The notes beneath the pieces were generated by a model. The model did not search any database and had not been told where the DNA came from. It saw only the letters and a program-made list of their open reading frames with translations. Both the position numbers and the translations under genes were made by a program. Positions 57,952 to 58,265 of a DNA stretch of 58,265 nucleotides are shown piece after piece (the first letter of the stretch is position 1; the number at the start of each line of letters is the position of its first letter). Source of the DNA: Pirellulales bacterium (lineage in GTDB: Bacteria; Planctomycetota; Planctomycetia; Pirellulales; Thermoguttaceae). The stretch lies in NCBI GenBank assembly GCA_016936015.1, contig JAFGPV010000157.1:1-58265 (forward strand). Direction: 5' to 3'.

Positions 57952-58265
57952 CAGGTTATTCGTCTTTCGAAGGGGCTGCTATCTGACACTTTTTTTGTAC
58001 AACAGGGACGTCAATCGGGCAATTCACGCTTTTCTACGGCCCTCACTGGGAGGGTATGGGAGCGTAGGGATTCTTGGCGGGAGTTGCTCATCAATCTTTA
58101 AAAAATGCACGGGCGGTCCCCCGAATGGGCAGCGTCTCTCGGCGTTCCCTCGGGAGGGAGAATCCGCCGAGAATGTAGTGGGCTGCTAAAATTGCAGTGA
58201 TTTTTGACCATGCAGCAGTCGCATTCCGAGGATGCTTTTATTCCAATGGTTATGATGATCGACGG
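57952..58265. other. Right-end region, no complete gene
   Basis: I see no complete gene here. An ATG at 58210 begins a frame (MQQSHSEDAFIPMVMMIDG) that runs off the window end and could be the start of a plus-strand gene, but the ribosome site is poor. Short open frames elsewhere show no motif. Confidence 0.4.

Overview
This 58 kb window comes from a GC-rich bacterium. It is almost certainly a member of the Planctomycetota, probably the Pirellulales and their relatives. The lineage call rests on gene content, not on a marker tree. The signs are two DUF1559 pseudopilin-like proteins with the H-x9-DG ending, three PEP-CTERM proteins, autotransporter-associated beta-strand repeats, a Tat-exported Gfo/Idh/MocA oxidoreductase, a PQQ-type beta-propeller, giant secreted and membrane proteins, and families of palindromic repeats that also sit in frame inside genes.

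Layout. Positions 89-2179 (-) hold an ABC-F ATPase. Positions 2357-9389 (-) form a type II secretion/type IV pilus-like operon: one GspE/PilB ATPase, three consecutive GspF/PilC paralogues, two prepilins, a PilX/GspK-like protein and a DUF1559 protein. A Tat-exported oxidoreductase follows at 9523-10956 (-). Positions 11223-22770 (+) hold two very large envelope proteins made of three homologous modules, the last two fused. Then come a response regulator and a PlsC/CdsA lipid pair (22942-25109, -), a glutamine amidotransferase, a small membrane-anchored protein, and about 1.1 kb with no convincing gene. Positions 27498-30839 (+) carry a FolK-nucleoside kinase fusion, panC and an Lgt with an internal PDZ domain. 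A type II restriction-modification pair (30859-33059, +) is followed by dprA and a PQQ-propeller protein (-), a planctomycete secreted protein, rpmA and folD (+). Next are a short DUF2442 protein, a sigma-54 activator (-), a membrane metallopeptidase (+) and comEC (-).

The most interesting region is 44238-51727 (+). A well-formed cobalamin (B12) riboswitch with its own candidate promoter precedes four tightly spaced genes. They encode a propeller-like PEP-CTERM protein, a large beta-strand-repeat PEP-CTERM protein, a DUF1559 pseudopilin and a second propeller-like PEP-CTERM protein. No recognised cobalamin synthesis or transport gene is present. I infer a B12-controlled cell-surface system, possibly for cobalamin capture, by analogy with the riboswitch-controlled surface propellers of Bacteroidetes. 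The window ends with a membrane protein, bioA, a TPR protein and a shortened MnmE-like GTPase, all on the minus strand.

A second theme is invasion by short palindromic repeats. A family with the core CCCTCTCCCAAAGGGAGAGGG lies in frame inside four genes, read as PLPKGEG-like peptides. Other families flank or enter genes, and one makes up much of the N-terminus of the 2687-residue protein. DNA-uptake and DNA-defence genes (dprA, comEC, the pilus-like assembly genes and the R-M pair) also share this window.
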